From Massospora cicadina (Eukaryota; Entomophthoromycota; Entomophthoromycetes; Entomophthorales; Entomophthoraceae): a stretch of DNA of 64,000 nt. The position numbers and the translations under genes are program-made. The notes beneath the pieces are model-generated. The model was given only the letters and a program-made list of their open reading frames with translations. It had not been told where the DNA came from and ran no database searches. The stretch covers positions 371,934 through 435,933 of the forward strand of contig JAKSZP010009200.1 in assembly GCA_022478985.1 (NCBI GenBank), given 5' to 3'. Below are positions 1 through 12,598 of this stretch, in pieces. How positions within the stretch are numbered: the first letter of the stretch is position 1; each line of letters opens with the position of its first letter.

Positions 1-1372
1 CTAAGTAATTATGGAGATTTTATGATGATACCATAGATGTATACTATGGAGAAAAACCTTTCAAAGATTTTACCTGAAGAGTATTTAAGAAATAATCAAA
101 TACTTGAAGATGTGTATAGCTACCTTTACTATTGAGTTAGGAATATTTATATCGTCACCTGCGCTGGAAAGAGCTAAATAAGTGGATATGTCATAAGAAA
201 TATATAGTTTGAGACCTTGGAGAGAATTAACAACTAATTTCATACAAAGAAAAATGCAATTTTTACTTACCTGTAAAGCCACATTGTTCAGTTGGATCAC
301 ATAAAGAAGGAAGTGAACATCTTGCAAGTGCGACCATTACCACCTCTCACTGTTACCTACTTTAGTAGTACGCACCATTAGTACAAATATACAAGTAATA
401 GTGGTATAACCTACGCGTCAGATTGAACATGAGGAAGATCCCCATTTTCTCTCGTAAAGATTAAGTCACTTCTGCTGAGAAAACCATACCAGATTACTTC
501 AGTTGCACTAAAGTAACATGGACGGAGCTATTGAAAAGCAATAGGATCTCTATGTACAAGGATGTATGATCTAAGAAATACAGAGGTGCATAGAGCTACG
601 CTTTGCCCCCATCAAGCTTGGCCTGAAAGTAAAAAGATTTTATTGCCAAGTTTGGAAGTGCACAAGACGTTTAGATATTAAGAACTAATTTCTCACCACG
701 AAAATAGTAGACTATGAATCTATTGTGGACTACAAAAACAGGTTTATTTCAATGCTCAACAGCCTTGGCCGATTGGAGCCTTGGGTATAGTTACTAAGAA
801 AACTGTCTTTCTTAGTTTGCTGGAATCACATCCAAAACTCCTGATTAACACGAATTTGGCCGTGAAATTCTGCTTAAACTCTGAGGACCATTGAGTAGGC
901 CTTGACTGACGTTAATTACGCTTACATGACGGATTCAAGACATCAGAACATGATAACAATACCACCCTTTAGATAAGCCATTTACGTTATTAAAATTGTA
1001 ATGATAAGTCTAAGGATAAGGATTTACGCCAGTAGAACGAAATTACCAAAATTTTACTAATTTTAAAATGTCGCAACATTTAGAAAGAAGGACACTTCTT
1101 GAGAAGCTTCTTTAAGCTGAAAGAAGCAGAGAAAAGGAAAACTAAAGAGGACGCCACAGGATTAATAAATTGGGATGTGCACCATACAGATGGTTGATGA
1201 GGAGTCTGAGTCATAAGTTATTTCAAGATACTATGACATTGAAGCTCTTAGCGATGTGGTTGTGCTGACTGCTTAAGACTAACTAAGCGAAGTTTGAGCT
1301 TACCAAGAAGTCTTACTTGGCTCAAGCTTTTAAGTCTATTTGTAACGAATGGAACCATTAAGTTCTGTTAAT
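1..1372. other. AT-rich stretch without a recognisable gene
   Basis: No reading frame of convincing length or motif was found. The last 250 bases may already belong to the retroelement debris that follows, because the direct repeat beginning at 1373 is also of transposon character. Confidence 0.5.
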
Positions 1373-1977
1373 CAGATGTCTGATATTTGGCGTAGTAAAT
1401 AGATACCAAATTAGGCTCAACAACCAAGTTGGACCACTGAGGTAAGTTTTTAGGGTTGAATAATAAAAACCTGTCTTTACTCTTGAAATTTGGGGAATCT
1501 TAAACGAGAAAAAAGAATAACAGTTAATTGAGATTGCAAACTCTGAAGTAACCCACTATTTTTATTTAACGTAAATAAAAAGTGATCATGACAATCTATG
1601 GAATTTCTATGACATCAAAAGCAAACCAAGAAAAAAGACAGAGTGACTGGATAGGGCATATGTTATGGAAGCTCAAGGTTTGTTTTGAGACAAAACCTTA
1701 TTGAACCTCGAAATTCTAGCAAGACATGGGCCTAAACAGCCCAAGAAGCTGCAAAATCTATACTGAGGTTTAGATAATCACGAGCACAACATTTTTAATG
1801 TATCATCCTTTATGAATCCCTCCCCTGGCCATACTTTGAGCTAATTTTGAGCCTAAAGAATGGTTTGGAGAGTCACAATACTGGTGCTGAGCTGACCTCA
1901 ACTGGAAATCCCCATAGGATTTTGACTCAGTACCTAGAATCCAAATTTCAAGTCAAAATAGGATGAGCAATTTAAAA
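1373..1977 (+). repeat. direct repeat, copy a (pairs with 2530-3128)
   Basis: The two segments align along their whole length with scattered substitutions and small indels. They start at CAGATGTCTGATATTTGG here and at CAGATGCCTGATATTTGG in copy b, and end at the shared stretch GGATGA(G/A)(C/T).(A/G).TTTAAA. The diverged copies sit in one orientation about 1.16 kb apart. The sequence resembles retroelement internal DNA, but no domain can be named. Copy a has more frame breaks than copy b. Confidence 0.75.
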
Positions 1978-2529
1978 AATTTTGTCACATCACCCCCTAA
2001 TAAAGGGAAGTTCCCCCAAAGGAGAGCTCCCAAGCAAGAGGCCGCCCCCATGAGGTCTTCTTGGGTAAGTTACTTGAGCCCCAAAAATTTTTCCAAAAAT
2101 CCCAGATCCCTCATGGTGAGGGAATCTAATGAGGGCGAGTCAGGACTAGGCCGCTGGATCATTCACTAAACTTGGGGGAGCACGCCTGGCACTTGAATGG
2201 GATTCGCTCCCTAAATTTGTGCGTGATCCAGCACAGCCAGGAAGCTATCCTATGCAAAGTGGGCTGTCCATTAGTAAGGGAATCTTCTGGGATAGGTTCC
2301 CTCAGTCACCTCTGATCTCTGATGAGGGGTAGGCCTCATCTAAATAAAGACACACCATCACCTTGGTTCCAGGGTTGGCTATCAGTTACCAGCTCCCTCT
2401 GGTGTTGGTTACTCACAAATGGGTCCCAGGGCAACAACGAGGTCAGGTGAGTGGTTACTGGAATTGGAAGAGTATGAAGTTGTGAGTTTGGATTTATGTA
2501 ATAAATGTAACCACCCAAATTCCGTTTTC
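1978..2529. other. spacer between direct repeats, possible solo LTR
   Basis: About 550 bp separate the two diverged repeat copies. The segment is GC-richer than its surroundings and begins near 1983 with TGTCACATCACC, which looks like an LTR start. A short TAAATAAAG stretch occurs near 2340. No TG...CA pair with a clear target duplication was found, so the solo-LTR reading is weak. It could equally be the remainder of a tandemly duplicated unit. Confidence 0.3.
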
Positions 2530-3128
2530 CAGATGCCTGATATTTGGTGCAGTAAATTGACGCTGAATTAGGTCCTACAGCAAAATTGGACCACTAAGGT
2601 AAGCTGTTAGTGTTGGATAATACAAACCAATCTTTAAACCTAATAATTTGGGAAAGTCTCAAATGTCAAAATAGAATGACAGGTAAGTGAGGTTGAAAAC
2701 CCCTGAAGTAACCATTTACTTTTTATATGTAAGTAAAAAAGCAATCATGGTGAATCACAGCATTTCTCTGATGTCAAGTTAAACAAGAAAAGAAAGAGCA
2801 AATGGCGAGGGCCAATGCCCTGGAAGCTCATGGTTTTGTTTTGAGACAAAACCTACTTGCGCCCTAACATTCAAGTAAGGCATGGGGCCTAAACGTCCCA
2901 GGAAGCTGCAAAATTCTATGCTGCTGATGTTTAAAGCATGGGCTCACCATTTTATGGTCGCCCTTTGGGAAACCCTCCATCGGCCATACTTTAAGTTTTT
3001 TGTGCCTAAAGAATGGATAAGAGGGCACAACCCTGGTGCTGAGCCAACTTCAGCCAGAAATCCCCTGGGCCTTTTGACTCAGTATTCAGAATCCAGATCT
3101 GAGTCTAAATGGGATGAATGGTTTAAAG
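2530..3128 (+). repeat. direct repeat, copy b
   Basis: Second copy of the segment at 1373-1977. It keeps a 91-codon open frame (2882-3157) rich in Trp, Tyr and Phe near its end (WDEWFKAFHHKYYDH). That frame is broken in copy a. The composition could suit a retroelement gag region, but I do not recognise the protein. Confidence 0.7.
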
Positions 3129-3687
3129 CGTTTCATCATAAATACTATGACCATTGACAGCATCAGATGGCGAGAATCTCATTGATACCACATTTAAGCA
3201 TTTTTTAATTGAAGATCAGGAGTCACCCAAGGCTTGCAAGGAGTCATGCCAACCTGAGGAGTTAGGAGGATTCAGTAAGACAGTCAGCTTTATTCTTACC
3301 ATGGGCAAGACTAATTGCGAGAGCATTAAAAAAGTGGAAGTCACTATACATAAATTAAAGTCTTTGCAGTACTAGACAATTGCACTCCAGAAACATTATG
3401 TTTTTACAAGCCCATGAAAAGATAAGTTTTACTTGACATTAACTACCATACCCCATGTTCAGAACTTCAGGTTTGAGTAAACAAAGTACTAGAAATTCAT
3501 TTTGCATTACCCTTGAAGATTGGTTGCGTTGTCATGTCTACTACAGATTTTGTAATTGAGAAAGACCATTAAAGTTACCCATAGGTACGCAGTCATTAGT
3601 CAAATTTTGAGAAATCAATAATTCATTTAGAGCTCAAATAGTCTTCTTAACTACCAGATGCCACTTTTATTTCAAGATGAAGAGAAA

Positions 3688-4011
3688 AAGTAGTATATGA
3701 AGAGAGTATATCTAGTTCAAACAGAGCATTTTATTTATCCAGTAAAAATAATCCCTGAAAATAAAGAGAACAAAGCAGCTACTGCAGGCCATAGAACCAG
3801 AGTATGGTTTATCCTTATAGCCAGTGAAGAGATAGACCTACTGCCAGAGGAACTAAAGATCATATTAGGTAATTTTAGCACCAATATACCTGAATAGATG
3901 ATGTTCAAAATCTTACTGCCCCAAAGGAGTCAGAGAATAGGATCCCCAGGAAATCCCTATATTTTAAACTTCTATATACCAAGTTTAAGTCAATTTCCTC
4001 CTTGGAAAGAT
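3688..4011 (+). pseudogene. Ty3/gypsy element J: region just before reverse transcriptase (remnant)
   Basis: The frames EEIDLLPEELKIILGNF and, after a stop, ILLPQRSQRIGSPGNPYIL fit the block that leads into gypsy-type reverse transcriptase. In that family a LP.EL..LL..F..V.PE segment is followed by LP..R...H.I.L..G..P. The match is by eye and weak. The RT domain proper lies further down on the same strand (5515-5850), separated by an apparent insertion. Confidence 0.4.
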
Positions 4012-4439
4012 TGTCAAGAACACTGTCAAGATAAGAAGGGTCATGTTATTGCCAAAGAGAGATGTACTACTACGCTGCTGTTGAGTCAGTTGTTGGAATT
4101 GAGGGGTTTAGTTGCTCACTGGTGCTTGGAACCCTGAATTTTAACAATACTCTGCAGGAGAAATTTAATCTCTACTGCTATAACAACTACTTTTAAGAAA
4201 ACTTATATACTACCAATATTTAAAATAACACTTAAATTATTAATAAAGGGTTGATTTTTATGAGTCTTAAGTTGCGGCGAGGGGATCAAAAGTGAACTCA
4301 ATCACAATCTCACTGCTTGGTATTTAATTGTGTCTTAAGGCTCAAAGTTCAGTTCAGCGTAGGAATGTCTGAATTTGATAAAATGTGAATTCAACCTATT
4401 AGAGCTCTTGAGTCTTGCTTAGCTTCAATGGAACGGCCA

Positions 4440-4762
4440 ATTGAGGGTCAATGCCAGGTAGGACTAGTCCATTAGACAAAAGTATATTTTAACCCAATAA
4501 ATGGGCGGGAAGATATTTGCACCTTGTGGGACCCTCTCTAACCCTATAAAAGGGGGTGGTATACGCCTTGGTGTGTGAAAAAAACTGGAAGTGGTCCAGG
4601 GAGGAACTTTGGACAGACTCCCCTAATTTTGCCGCATGGTCAGTGCAATCTGACTTTTACAAACTCATGCTATTTGACCGAATAGTTTAAATAAAAGTGT
4701 TACCCTAATTCAGGGGGTTTCACCAAGAATTGAACAGGGTCTTTTGGTCAATTATATCCATA
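4440..4762 (+). promoter_or_regulatory. LTR-like segment with TATA box and poly(A) signal
   Basis: A good TATA box (TATAAAA, 4545-4551) is followed 139 nt downstream by AATAAA (4690-4695), the spacing expected inside an LTR. The segment just after it, about 4681-4762, recurs at about 60155-60245. It lies between the pre-RT and RT remnants of element J, so it is probably an insertion in J. Exact LTR ends and a target duplication could not be fixed. Confidence 0.4.
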
Positions 4763-5172
4763 TCAAAGCTCAAAGCACTATTATTTCAATATCAAACTTG
4801 TAATTGTCCAACATCAGTTTTATTAATGTCATCATCAAACTATTGTGCTTCAGGAGCCAACCACTCAGGAATCAAGTGAACTAAATGAACCATTGGGCTA
4901 ATAATCATATTATTAGCAGCAGACCTAACGATTTGAGTTTGTTTTATGGCAGAGTCACAGTAAACAAAGAAAACACACAACTATACCTCCTTATGCCCCA
5001 TGTCACTGATGCTCCCACACTAATGCTGTCCACCATGGTCCTCCAGCAAAAGCAGTTGCCAGACTAAAGCTTCCTCCCCTTCTGATATGGCTTCCTAGGC
5101 TTTTTAGCTGAGGTGCTTTATTAGGTTTTTCATTTCAAATAATCCCTTTATTTGGCCCATTTGCAAATAAAG

Positions 5173-5215
5173 ATGCGTGGCGGCTCCCCCTTTTAGGTTG
5201 GGCACCACTAGTTTT
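5173..5215 (+). mobile_element. mini-insertion M, copy 1 (about 43 bp)
   Basis: The block from ATGCGTGGCGGCTCCCCC to GGGCACCACTAGT recurs almost unchanged at 15456-15504. Here it is followed by TTTTAATAAAAG, and AATAAAG-like bases stand on both sides, so only a short, unconvincing duplication can be seen. Copy 2 has a clear 16-bp target duplication, which is why I treat this as an insertion. Confidence 0.5.
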
Positions 5216-5514
5216 AATAAAAGGGAGGAGTTCACATTATTAATAATGGGTGATGCTTTCCCTTTCTCAAACAAAGCCATGCTGACATTCCAAAAGTTAA
5301 GAAGTAGTCATTTCAAAAGAACTACAGCAGATAATGAATGCATTCTTGTTATGCCCTTCCAAGAGTCCCTGGGCGCTGCCCCTACTGCTGGATTGAAAGT
5401 AGGATGGGACCCATTGTATTGGCATGTACTACCAAAAAATTCTTGACGTGATGAAGAAATATTCTTATCCCCATATCTCACATTGACAATGCCCTGAGAT
5501 GTCTCGGGGACCGC

Positions 5515-5850
5515 ACTACTTCTCAATCAAGGACTTGGAAGTGGGTATAGGCAGATAGAGCTGTCGCCAGAGGACCAGGAGAAATGCGTGCTTATTTCCA
5601 GCCAAGCTATAATCAAATCAACGCATATGCCACTGGGCATGAGCAATGCCCTTACCTAATTCAAAAAGAGTAATGGATTAGATTTTCAAAAATCTGAAGA
5701 TGTCAAGTGTGCTTATCTACTTGGAGGATATCATTTTGTTCATCAAGACACTAAAAGACATTTGGCACACCTGAAGATGGTTTTTACCCGGATAAGAGAA
5801 ATTAACCTCAAGTTTAAGAGAACACTTTCTTTTTCCTAAAGATCCAGTTT
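5515..5850 (+). pseudogene. Ty3/gypsy element J: reverse transcriptase remnant
   Basis: Successive short frames give SPEDQEKCVLISS, then MPLGMSNAL (gypsy MPFGL.NAP box), then SSVLIYLEDIILF, the catalytic Y.DD box. Here it reads YLED at 5718-5729, so one catalytic aspartate is replaced by glutamate. Several stops interrupt the frame. The order and spacing are those of Ty3/gypsy RT. The element is dead. Confidence 0.75.
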
Positions 5851-6164
5851 GATTTCCCTTAGTCATGATCTAATCCAAGATAGATCAAGTCCCAGCAAGG
5901 AAAGGTTATGTCATCTCCAAGATTAGTTCCCCCAGGTGCATTAGAGACTCTCAATTGTTCTTGTGTATGGTGGGTTTCATGCCAATTTGTTATGAATTAT
6001 ATGGACATTGCAGAGCTTCTCAAACACCTAATCAATAAAGGAGCTCTATCCATTTGTAAACAAAGGTATGAGGCTTCCTTAAAGTTTTAAAGCAGAAGCT
6101 AGTGGAGACATCAGACTTAATTTACACAGATTTACAAAGACCTTCTATGTTTATACAATTGCCA

Positions 6165-6415
6165 TAAATGTAAGATGGGCGCCATGATAGCACTATAGAC
6201 AAAGAAGGAGTAGACCACTTAAATTCTTCAGCTCAAAGACATTTACCAGAGAAGAGCGCAAATACATGGTTACATAGCTCGATTACCTAGCAGTGATCAA
6301 AGAATTGTGCCAGTTCTGACCCCATGTTTATGGTGTATACTTCAAGTTATTACATATCACGCCTCTCTGAGATAGTTAACAAACATGAAGTATCCATACA
6401 GAAGACTAGCAAGAT
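6165..6415 (+). pseudogene. Ty3/gypsy element J: RNase H remnant
   Basis: Downstream of the RT and on the same strand, the frame contains FTREERKYMVT and LAVIKELCQF, followed by HVYGVYFKL. These correspond to the gypsy RNase H blocks S..L...E..Y.VTE.E.LAV......F..YL.G..F.L. It is interrupted by stops. Confidence 0.65.
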
Positions 6416-6639
6416 TGTATGTTCAGCTGGAATCTGTAATTTTAGGTCCTGTCCTAGGCAGGAGAGAAGCACTTGAATGTGGGTAGCTTGTCGTAGTTTT
6501 CCATCTTACATTTGTAAGCCCATGAGAGTGCAAGTATCTATGAATTTATATGGAAACCATAAAAGAAATTGAAGGAAGATGACGATGCAATAAAGAAAAT
6601 ACTGATGAGATGTTTCATAGAAACAAGATTCTAAGATGG

Positions 6640-7160
6640 ACAGCTAGAGAATCAAGTACAGTATAAACAGCTACCATATGTGAAGCCAGGTGAACGGATG
6701 ATGCTTGTTATAAAAGGATATGGCCTACTAGTCCAAGGATGGCTGCAGAAGACATTCCAGCATCTCAAGAAAAGTATTACTTGGAGGCTATTTTGGACAA
6801 TATCAGTCATGCTTGGGATCTCTTTGCTTAATCCGCCCAATACAAGCATATCCAAAGTAGTTTAAATTAAAGCTTTTTTCTTCAAGCGCGTTATTTCACA
6901 ACATTTTCATTGACATGTTAGAACATCCCTTAAAGTCATCGACTGAGAATAAGTAGAAAATTGTGGCAATAAATCAATTCAGTAATTGGATAGAAGAAAT
7001 CACAGTCAACGACTTTTTGTGAGAGTTACAGAGAAAGTTTCTTTACTGCAAGATCATTACACGCTACAGAAAACCTCAGATACTCTCTTCTGGTAATGAA
7101 AGTAGATTTATTTCAGATGTTGTGAGAATCTCAATAGACTTAATAGAGTAAAAAACAGTT
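6640..7160 (+). pseudogene. Ty3/gypsy element J: integrase remnant
   Basis: Scraps of integrase follow the RNase H. A YYL.A.L segment sits near 6775, and SGNESRFISDVV near 7100 has the shape of the core block around the second catalytic Asp (.DNG..F.S.VV), with that Asp no longer present. Position and order support the call more than the residues do. Confidence 0.45.
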
Positions 7161-9092
7161 GACTCGTCATATACACCATCTCCAATAGAATAATTGAAAG
7201 AGATAATAGATCCTCTCATCCATCCTAAAAAAGATTACGGTCAACTAAGGATCCAAATGGGCATCTTAATACCATCAAGCTTATTCGCTTATGTTGTGAT
7301 TACAAATCTGATATAAATCATCCTAGGATATGGATCAAGCTCAATATCAACCTAGGGATGAGTCAGAAGTCAAATACGCTTACAGTATAAATAGCCTCAA
7401 ATGCTTTAATTAAAAGTATTTGTTCAGTATAAGGGCAAGAGGTTGTTTGAAGATCAGTATTAATATAATTAGTGAAATGAAGTTTAATCTATTTATTAAT
7501 ATAATTATGCCAATATAATAATTAGTAGATTGCAATTATTAATATAAGATTACTATATGATGAAAACACCAATTAAAAACCTATTTGGAGATAAATCAGC
7601 TGATTTACATGACCAGAATAGCTATAAATTACCAAGTGAAGTGATTAATTTTAGGAACACTCTATTTAAGTGTGAATGTGAGCAATGAGTGAAGCACTTT
7701 CCACTTAGGGAGTGAATTGTTCCTCATAAAACTAATGTCTCTCCACTGTTATATAAATTATATATTGACAGTTATTATTGATTAATTGATTACTCTTAAG
7801 CTAACAAATACCATGCAAGGTTCTCTTATGTAAACTATTTTCAATGACACAACCTCCTGAAGTTTGATGCCCTCACACTTCTAGTCCCCTTCATAATTCT
7901 TTTAATAGTTATACTTAGTCTTATTACAATATTCATGTTCATACCACCCTATTTAGGGTTGACTTTTTATTTAATAAATACCTCCATATAATTACTTATT
8001 AATTGATTACAAAAGTTTTGATCCTAAACATTTAGAAGCAGATTAAAGCTCTACAGATATTGGCATCCACAGTGGTTACATATAGTGAGTTTTGGCCTAC
8101 CACTATTATAAATGGAGCTAATAAGAACCCACACGAATATACCTAAATTTATGCTGACAATTTGTGCTAAGTGATATTAACTTTTTTCTTTGATTAATGA
8201 AGAAGACATAGCCAGGTAACAAATATGGGTTAGGGTTTCAACTTTTTAATGCAGTCAATAAGTAAAAGGTGAAGTTGTTTACTACAGTAAGTTAGAGGTG
8301 TTTCTGCTTTAAATTTGTAGCTAAAGGTAGCCAGTTAAGGCAAAAGAGGAAAAGTGTCAGAGATATTTGTATCGTTGGCCTGGAGCGCTATCAGAGTATT
8401 CAATAGTGTAGATTATAGACTTTGTGACAGTTATAAGTCTACCTACCACTTGAAAATTGTCTTGTTTTCACCCAAGGCTTCATATGGAAGTGAAACCATT
8501 TTACTAAGCGTGTTAGCTCCAGTGATGGATGAAGATAGAAATAATTTACTTAGCAGAAAATACTAGAAAGATTTAGTGAAGGAGTTAGACAAAATTCAGC
8601 TAAACGTCAGCAGCAACAATATGAAATTGCTTAAGTAGAGTACTAAAGAGAGTTATTGAAAAATCAAGTTTCCCACGTTTGAAGGAGTTAAAGAAGCATG
8701 TTCTAAATATATGCGCAGAAAGAATCCTGAGAATTTACAGGGTGTCTGAATGGAACTGAACATGTTGTCATGAGAAGAGGAACTGAGTATTCCATCACTA
8801 ATGATACCACTCAAATCATCTATAACTGAGTCCACGCACAGAACTTGAAGTCTTTTCTTAGGTCTCTTCATAGGGAGGTTAACATTGGGAAAACGCCCAA
8901 TTATAGGGGTAAAATATTCACCTTTGGAAGAAACCGCCATTAAATTCCCAATTTAATAAAAATAATATTCATACTAATATCTAGCTGAAAATAATGAGGT
9001 TTGATACAAAACTAACATGGGCAGCAATAAAAATGTCTTTCAAGAAAACAAAACCTTTTTATAAGTTTCAAAGGGCCTAAAATACTTGTCAA
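7161..9092. other. degenerate AT-rich stretch, perhaps the end of J and another gag scrap
   Basis: No certain gene. Around 7440-7560 the sequence is almost pure A/T. A 70-codon frame at 8354-8566 is not recognised. The plus-strand text FPTFEGVKEACSKYMRRKNPENLQG (about 8666-8740, split by nothing but lacking a domain match) resembles the start of a gypsy capsid region. It is too weak to annotate as gag. Confidence 0.35.
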
Positions 9093-9335
9093 TGGAGGCC
9101 ATTATATACCCCCTGACCACAAAAATAATTTAACAGATGGTCAGCATGACATCAGAGGACCTAATGGTTTAAATACATAACAGATGACCATGTGCACAAT
9201 GTCACAAATGAAACCTTGGAGTAACCTCATTTATACCTTTAGGTCTGACTGCTGATGATGAAAGAACTACAAAAACCTTCCTTAAGAGAGTTTACTCATT
9301 TGTACAAAGCTGAATGATTTCAATTATTATTTTTT
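9093..9335 (+). repeat. dispersed repeat with conserved CAQCH...FIPLG peptide, copy 1
   Basis: This segment aligns with 43097-43335 in the same orientation. Both copies keep CAQCH in one frame and then FIPLG.TA..., about 13 codons later, even though stops and substitutions separate them. Conservation of the peptide in two decayed copies suggests that this was coding, perhaps the zinc-binding and core start of an integrase. The family is not identified. Confidence 0.5.
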
Positions 9336-11030
9336 AGTGGTATAGCGGAGATATGCCGAAGTTTCTTTGTACAGGGTTAACATCACTGAGCATCAGGGCT
9401 GATCATATGAAGATTTTCGTCCTTGAGCCAATGTAATAAACTTAAATTATGAATCAACTGCCCCAACAACGCTATTTTATTTAGAAAAGTATTTTCAGTG
9501 GATACTTGCTGTTCTTCTCTCTCTTCTACTAACAATCCTCCTCATTTCAACCTTCTCATTTTTTATATATTAAGGACTTTGATCAATACCAACCCTTTTG
9601 CTTAGAGTATTCACTTTCACATTGTTCTCATTGGTTCTGGCAGAGTCTACCAATCATTAAATTCACAATTGCCTTAGTTCAAGGCGATCTAAAAATTACT
9701 TTTCCGTGCATCAACATTGCCTAACCAATTTATTTAATTGCAATCCAATAATTACCTGTCCTGACCCAATATTGCCTCATCCTAAGGCGCTCAGATATTT
9801 GTACTCTTTAATCATAGTTTGAAGGGTCCTAGCCAAATCACCATGGCTATCTTGGGCTTATCGTCCAGTCATATCAGAATCTTGACACTAATATTACCAA
9901 AATAGGAAGTAAAACAATATTGCGTTCTTCATCAATTAAGACTACTAATATACCCAGCAGCAGCAACAGCCATAAGTGTCACAAGTTTCACAAGAATATT
10001 CAGATCAAACAGAGAAGAAGCCACTCTGCCACAAGCAGGACAGAGTTCCATAAAATTTTAAGAGAGAAGCCCAGAACACTTCAGAAGATCAAAGAAATGA
10101 ACTCTGCAGGGCCTGATACCAAGCATCAAATGCATAATTTCATTGTGGTAAAATACTATATCTGTTAAAAATCAAGTCCTTTTTTAACATCGCTATATCC
10201 TAAATAGTATATATACTTTAATGGTCGTATCAATAAAGTAACATCTTTCATATAATTTGCCTCAATTATAGTCAATTCTATTTGGCGCTATTGACGCTAA
10301 GTAAAGATAAATATAAAGGTAGACCATAGACTTCACGTTGTCTGCAGAGGTTGAGAGAGTTCCAGAGTTTTTCTGGAGTATCTCTGATATGTACAAACCC
10401 AAGGATTAACATGGTTAGACACCCTTGGAATTATGGAAAAAGTCATATGTACATTAAAAAGGCATCTGATTCAACTGTTAATGAACTCTTAACAAAAAAG
10501 TAATTTATTATGAGTGGCTCAACCCCAAACATAGCACCCCCTGAGCAAACGGGCTAATTTGGTTATATTGAACACAGAAAATTAAGTTGAAATACCATCA
10601 GGTTTATATGCTAATGTATTTATGAAATTCCATTGATTGTACAAAATCTTGTTGCCTCACCTGCTCTCATCTTGCCAGATCATGAGAAATCTAATGTAAT
10701 AGTGATTAATATGTACCACTAACCAATTCACATTAGATGACATCAAATTATTGCCTTTGTTCATATTCTTCCAACCAAAAATATGAAGATACACAATTTT
10801 TGGAATCTTGGAGGTCTTTAAGCTAGCGGATGAGTACTGCAAGGCCTAATTTTACCAAATAGTAAGTGATAGCTTAATTAGACTGATGGAAAAAAACAAG
10901 ACAGTTTCAATGCTTGAGTACTATAAGACAAACTTTGCAGCAGATGGTTTTTGTCTGGCGGTGCGCATAAAACTTGATAAAATTTTAACGCTAGAAATCC
11001 TCCACAAGTCTGCATTCCATCCTTCCATTG
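9336..11030. other. no recognisable gene
   Basis: Only short frames occur. The longest (82 codons, 9920-10168) is Ser/His/Lys-rich at its start and matches no family I know. The 3' end of the stretch probably belongs to the protease or pre-RT part of element D, whose reverse transcriptase begins at about 11031. Confidence 0.4.
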
Positions 11031-11121
11031 GTCCAAGGCTTCATACATATTGTTATTAAAGAAATAATTCAGCTAGTTCAAAATAGGGACTTCTACCATA
11101 TAAGAGCACTTTGGTGTTACA
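11031..11121 (+). pseudogene. Ty3/gypsy element D: start of reverse transcriptase, cut by element A
   Basis: The frame KEIIQLVQNRDFYHIRALW fits the gypsy RT start (E+..L+..G.IRPS.SPW). The next expected block, FLIVKKK.SSN, appears only at 28838 on the far side of element A. The two halves therefore bracket a 17.7-kb insertion in the RT domain. Confidence 0.65.
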
Positions 11122-12577
11122 TGATTTTGGGATAATTTTTGCTCAAATTTTCAGCCATCTAGATTACCATGGGTCTTTAGGGGACAATTCCCTATAATGA
11201 GAGGATTGGATATTGGTTGACCCTGATTTCAGGCTAACACTGTTTGGGGAATTTTAGGTAGTTCACCTTGTTCAGATCCATTGAAGATCAATCCAGGTGA
11301 ATGCTTAAGATTAGTCGTGCAGAGTTGCCAATGAAATAGGGCATCAGATAGTCAATCAATGACTAACTATCAGTTGTACCAAGTGGATCAGAAAGGTTTC
11401 ATCACCAACCAATTGAAATTTAAGGATCAAGTTGCAAGGCGAGTGATGCCGCCTGCAACTAGCAAATTGATTAGTTGGTTTGTGACCTGCCTTAATGAGT
11501 AACAAGTCTCATTACCTTAGCAGGTTATTTTCCATATATGGTTGGTTAATTAGGATCAAAGTAAAAAACGTTAGAAACACCTTTTCAGACTCTTTCTGTT
11601 TTAGGTCTTGAGGATGTCTGATGACGGAATCCTATCCAGGATGGAGAAAGACCATCACTGATGAGACTACAAAGGGTACCTCAACTGCAACATCTGCATT
11701 TTCATTGATGAAGCGCCAACTGAGTTTTGATCATCGAAATAATACTATAAATTATCCTAAGAACTCACTTAATAAAAAATGTTAATTACCATAGTTTAAG
11801 AAAAATAATAATTAGTATAATATACTCTAGCAGAATTCGTTTCTAGTTCTGTATATCTTTAAGGAAATCTTTGCTGTTTGCTTTAATTGGAGACTATTTA
11901 GGATAAAGAGTAAGGATTAAGGATCCAGAGAAGAGAAGCTGAGCTGAGATGGGAAATGCTGCCAACTGTGTTTCACCAGAGAGAGGCCGTAAACTAGGAT
12001 CTGAGCGTAAATCAAGTTAGGCAGTTAAGGGAATGAATACTAGTGAGGAAATCTTAAGTATTTTGAGGTGGAATGCTGTTCAAGGGTTGGATCCAACAAA
12101 AGTAATATTCAATTATGGATAAAAGTCTGCATAATATTATCAATTGAATATATATTATCAGAAAACGCAAAGGATTGTGCAACATCAAACCTGTGCAGTT
12201 GACCATCCTGAAACTATCAATTGGTGAAGAACCCAAGATTTTAACAACTGGTGCTCAATACAGGTGTTGTAGCTGAGACTGGAATTGCTACCAATTGTGT
12301 GCCACCAGAGTGAAGCCATAAACAAGGATCTGAGAGTGTATCAAGTTAGGTGGTGTATGGGAATAAATCCCTATGGAGGACATCTAGAGTATTTTGAGTA
12401 GGAATACAGGTCAAGCGTTGGACCAAACAATAGTGATCTATTCAACTACATAATAGTCTTCATACTATTATTTATTGTATATCGTATACTATTAGATAAT
12501 GTGATGAAGTACAACATCAAACCTGTGCAACAACCATCCTTGGAACTATTAGTTGATATAGAACCTAGGATTTAACA
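11122..12577 (+). repeat. element A, 5' LTR
   Basis: It begins TGATTTTGGG and ends TTTAACA, immediately before the primer-binding site. It aligns along its length with 27391-28837. Its last two-thirds holds an internal tandem duplication of about 328 bp (listed separately). Confidence 0.85.
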
Positions 12578-12598
12578 ATTGGTGCTCACTACAGGGGT
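11935..12598 (+). repeat. tandem duplication inside LTR A that includes LTR end and primer-binding site
   Basis: Two units of about 328 bp lie head to tail (about 11935-12262 and 12263-12598). Both contain GC(T)(G/A)CCAA(C/T)TGTG early and end with TTTAACAA(C/T)TGGTGCTCA.TACAGG, which is the LTR 3' end plus primer-binding site. The first unit's copy of that junction now lies inside the LTR. The 3' LTR has the same two units (about 28190 and 28530), so the duplication is older than this insertion. Confidence 0.8.
12580..12597 (+). promoter_or_regulatory. primer-binding site of element A
   Basis: TGGTGCTCACTACAGGGG starts two bases after the LTR. It begins with TGG, as expected for pairing to a tRNA 3' CCA end. 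The same sequence serves elements B and H, and a two-mismatch version serves E. The priming tRNA is not identified. Confidence 0.85.
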
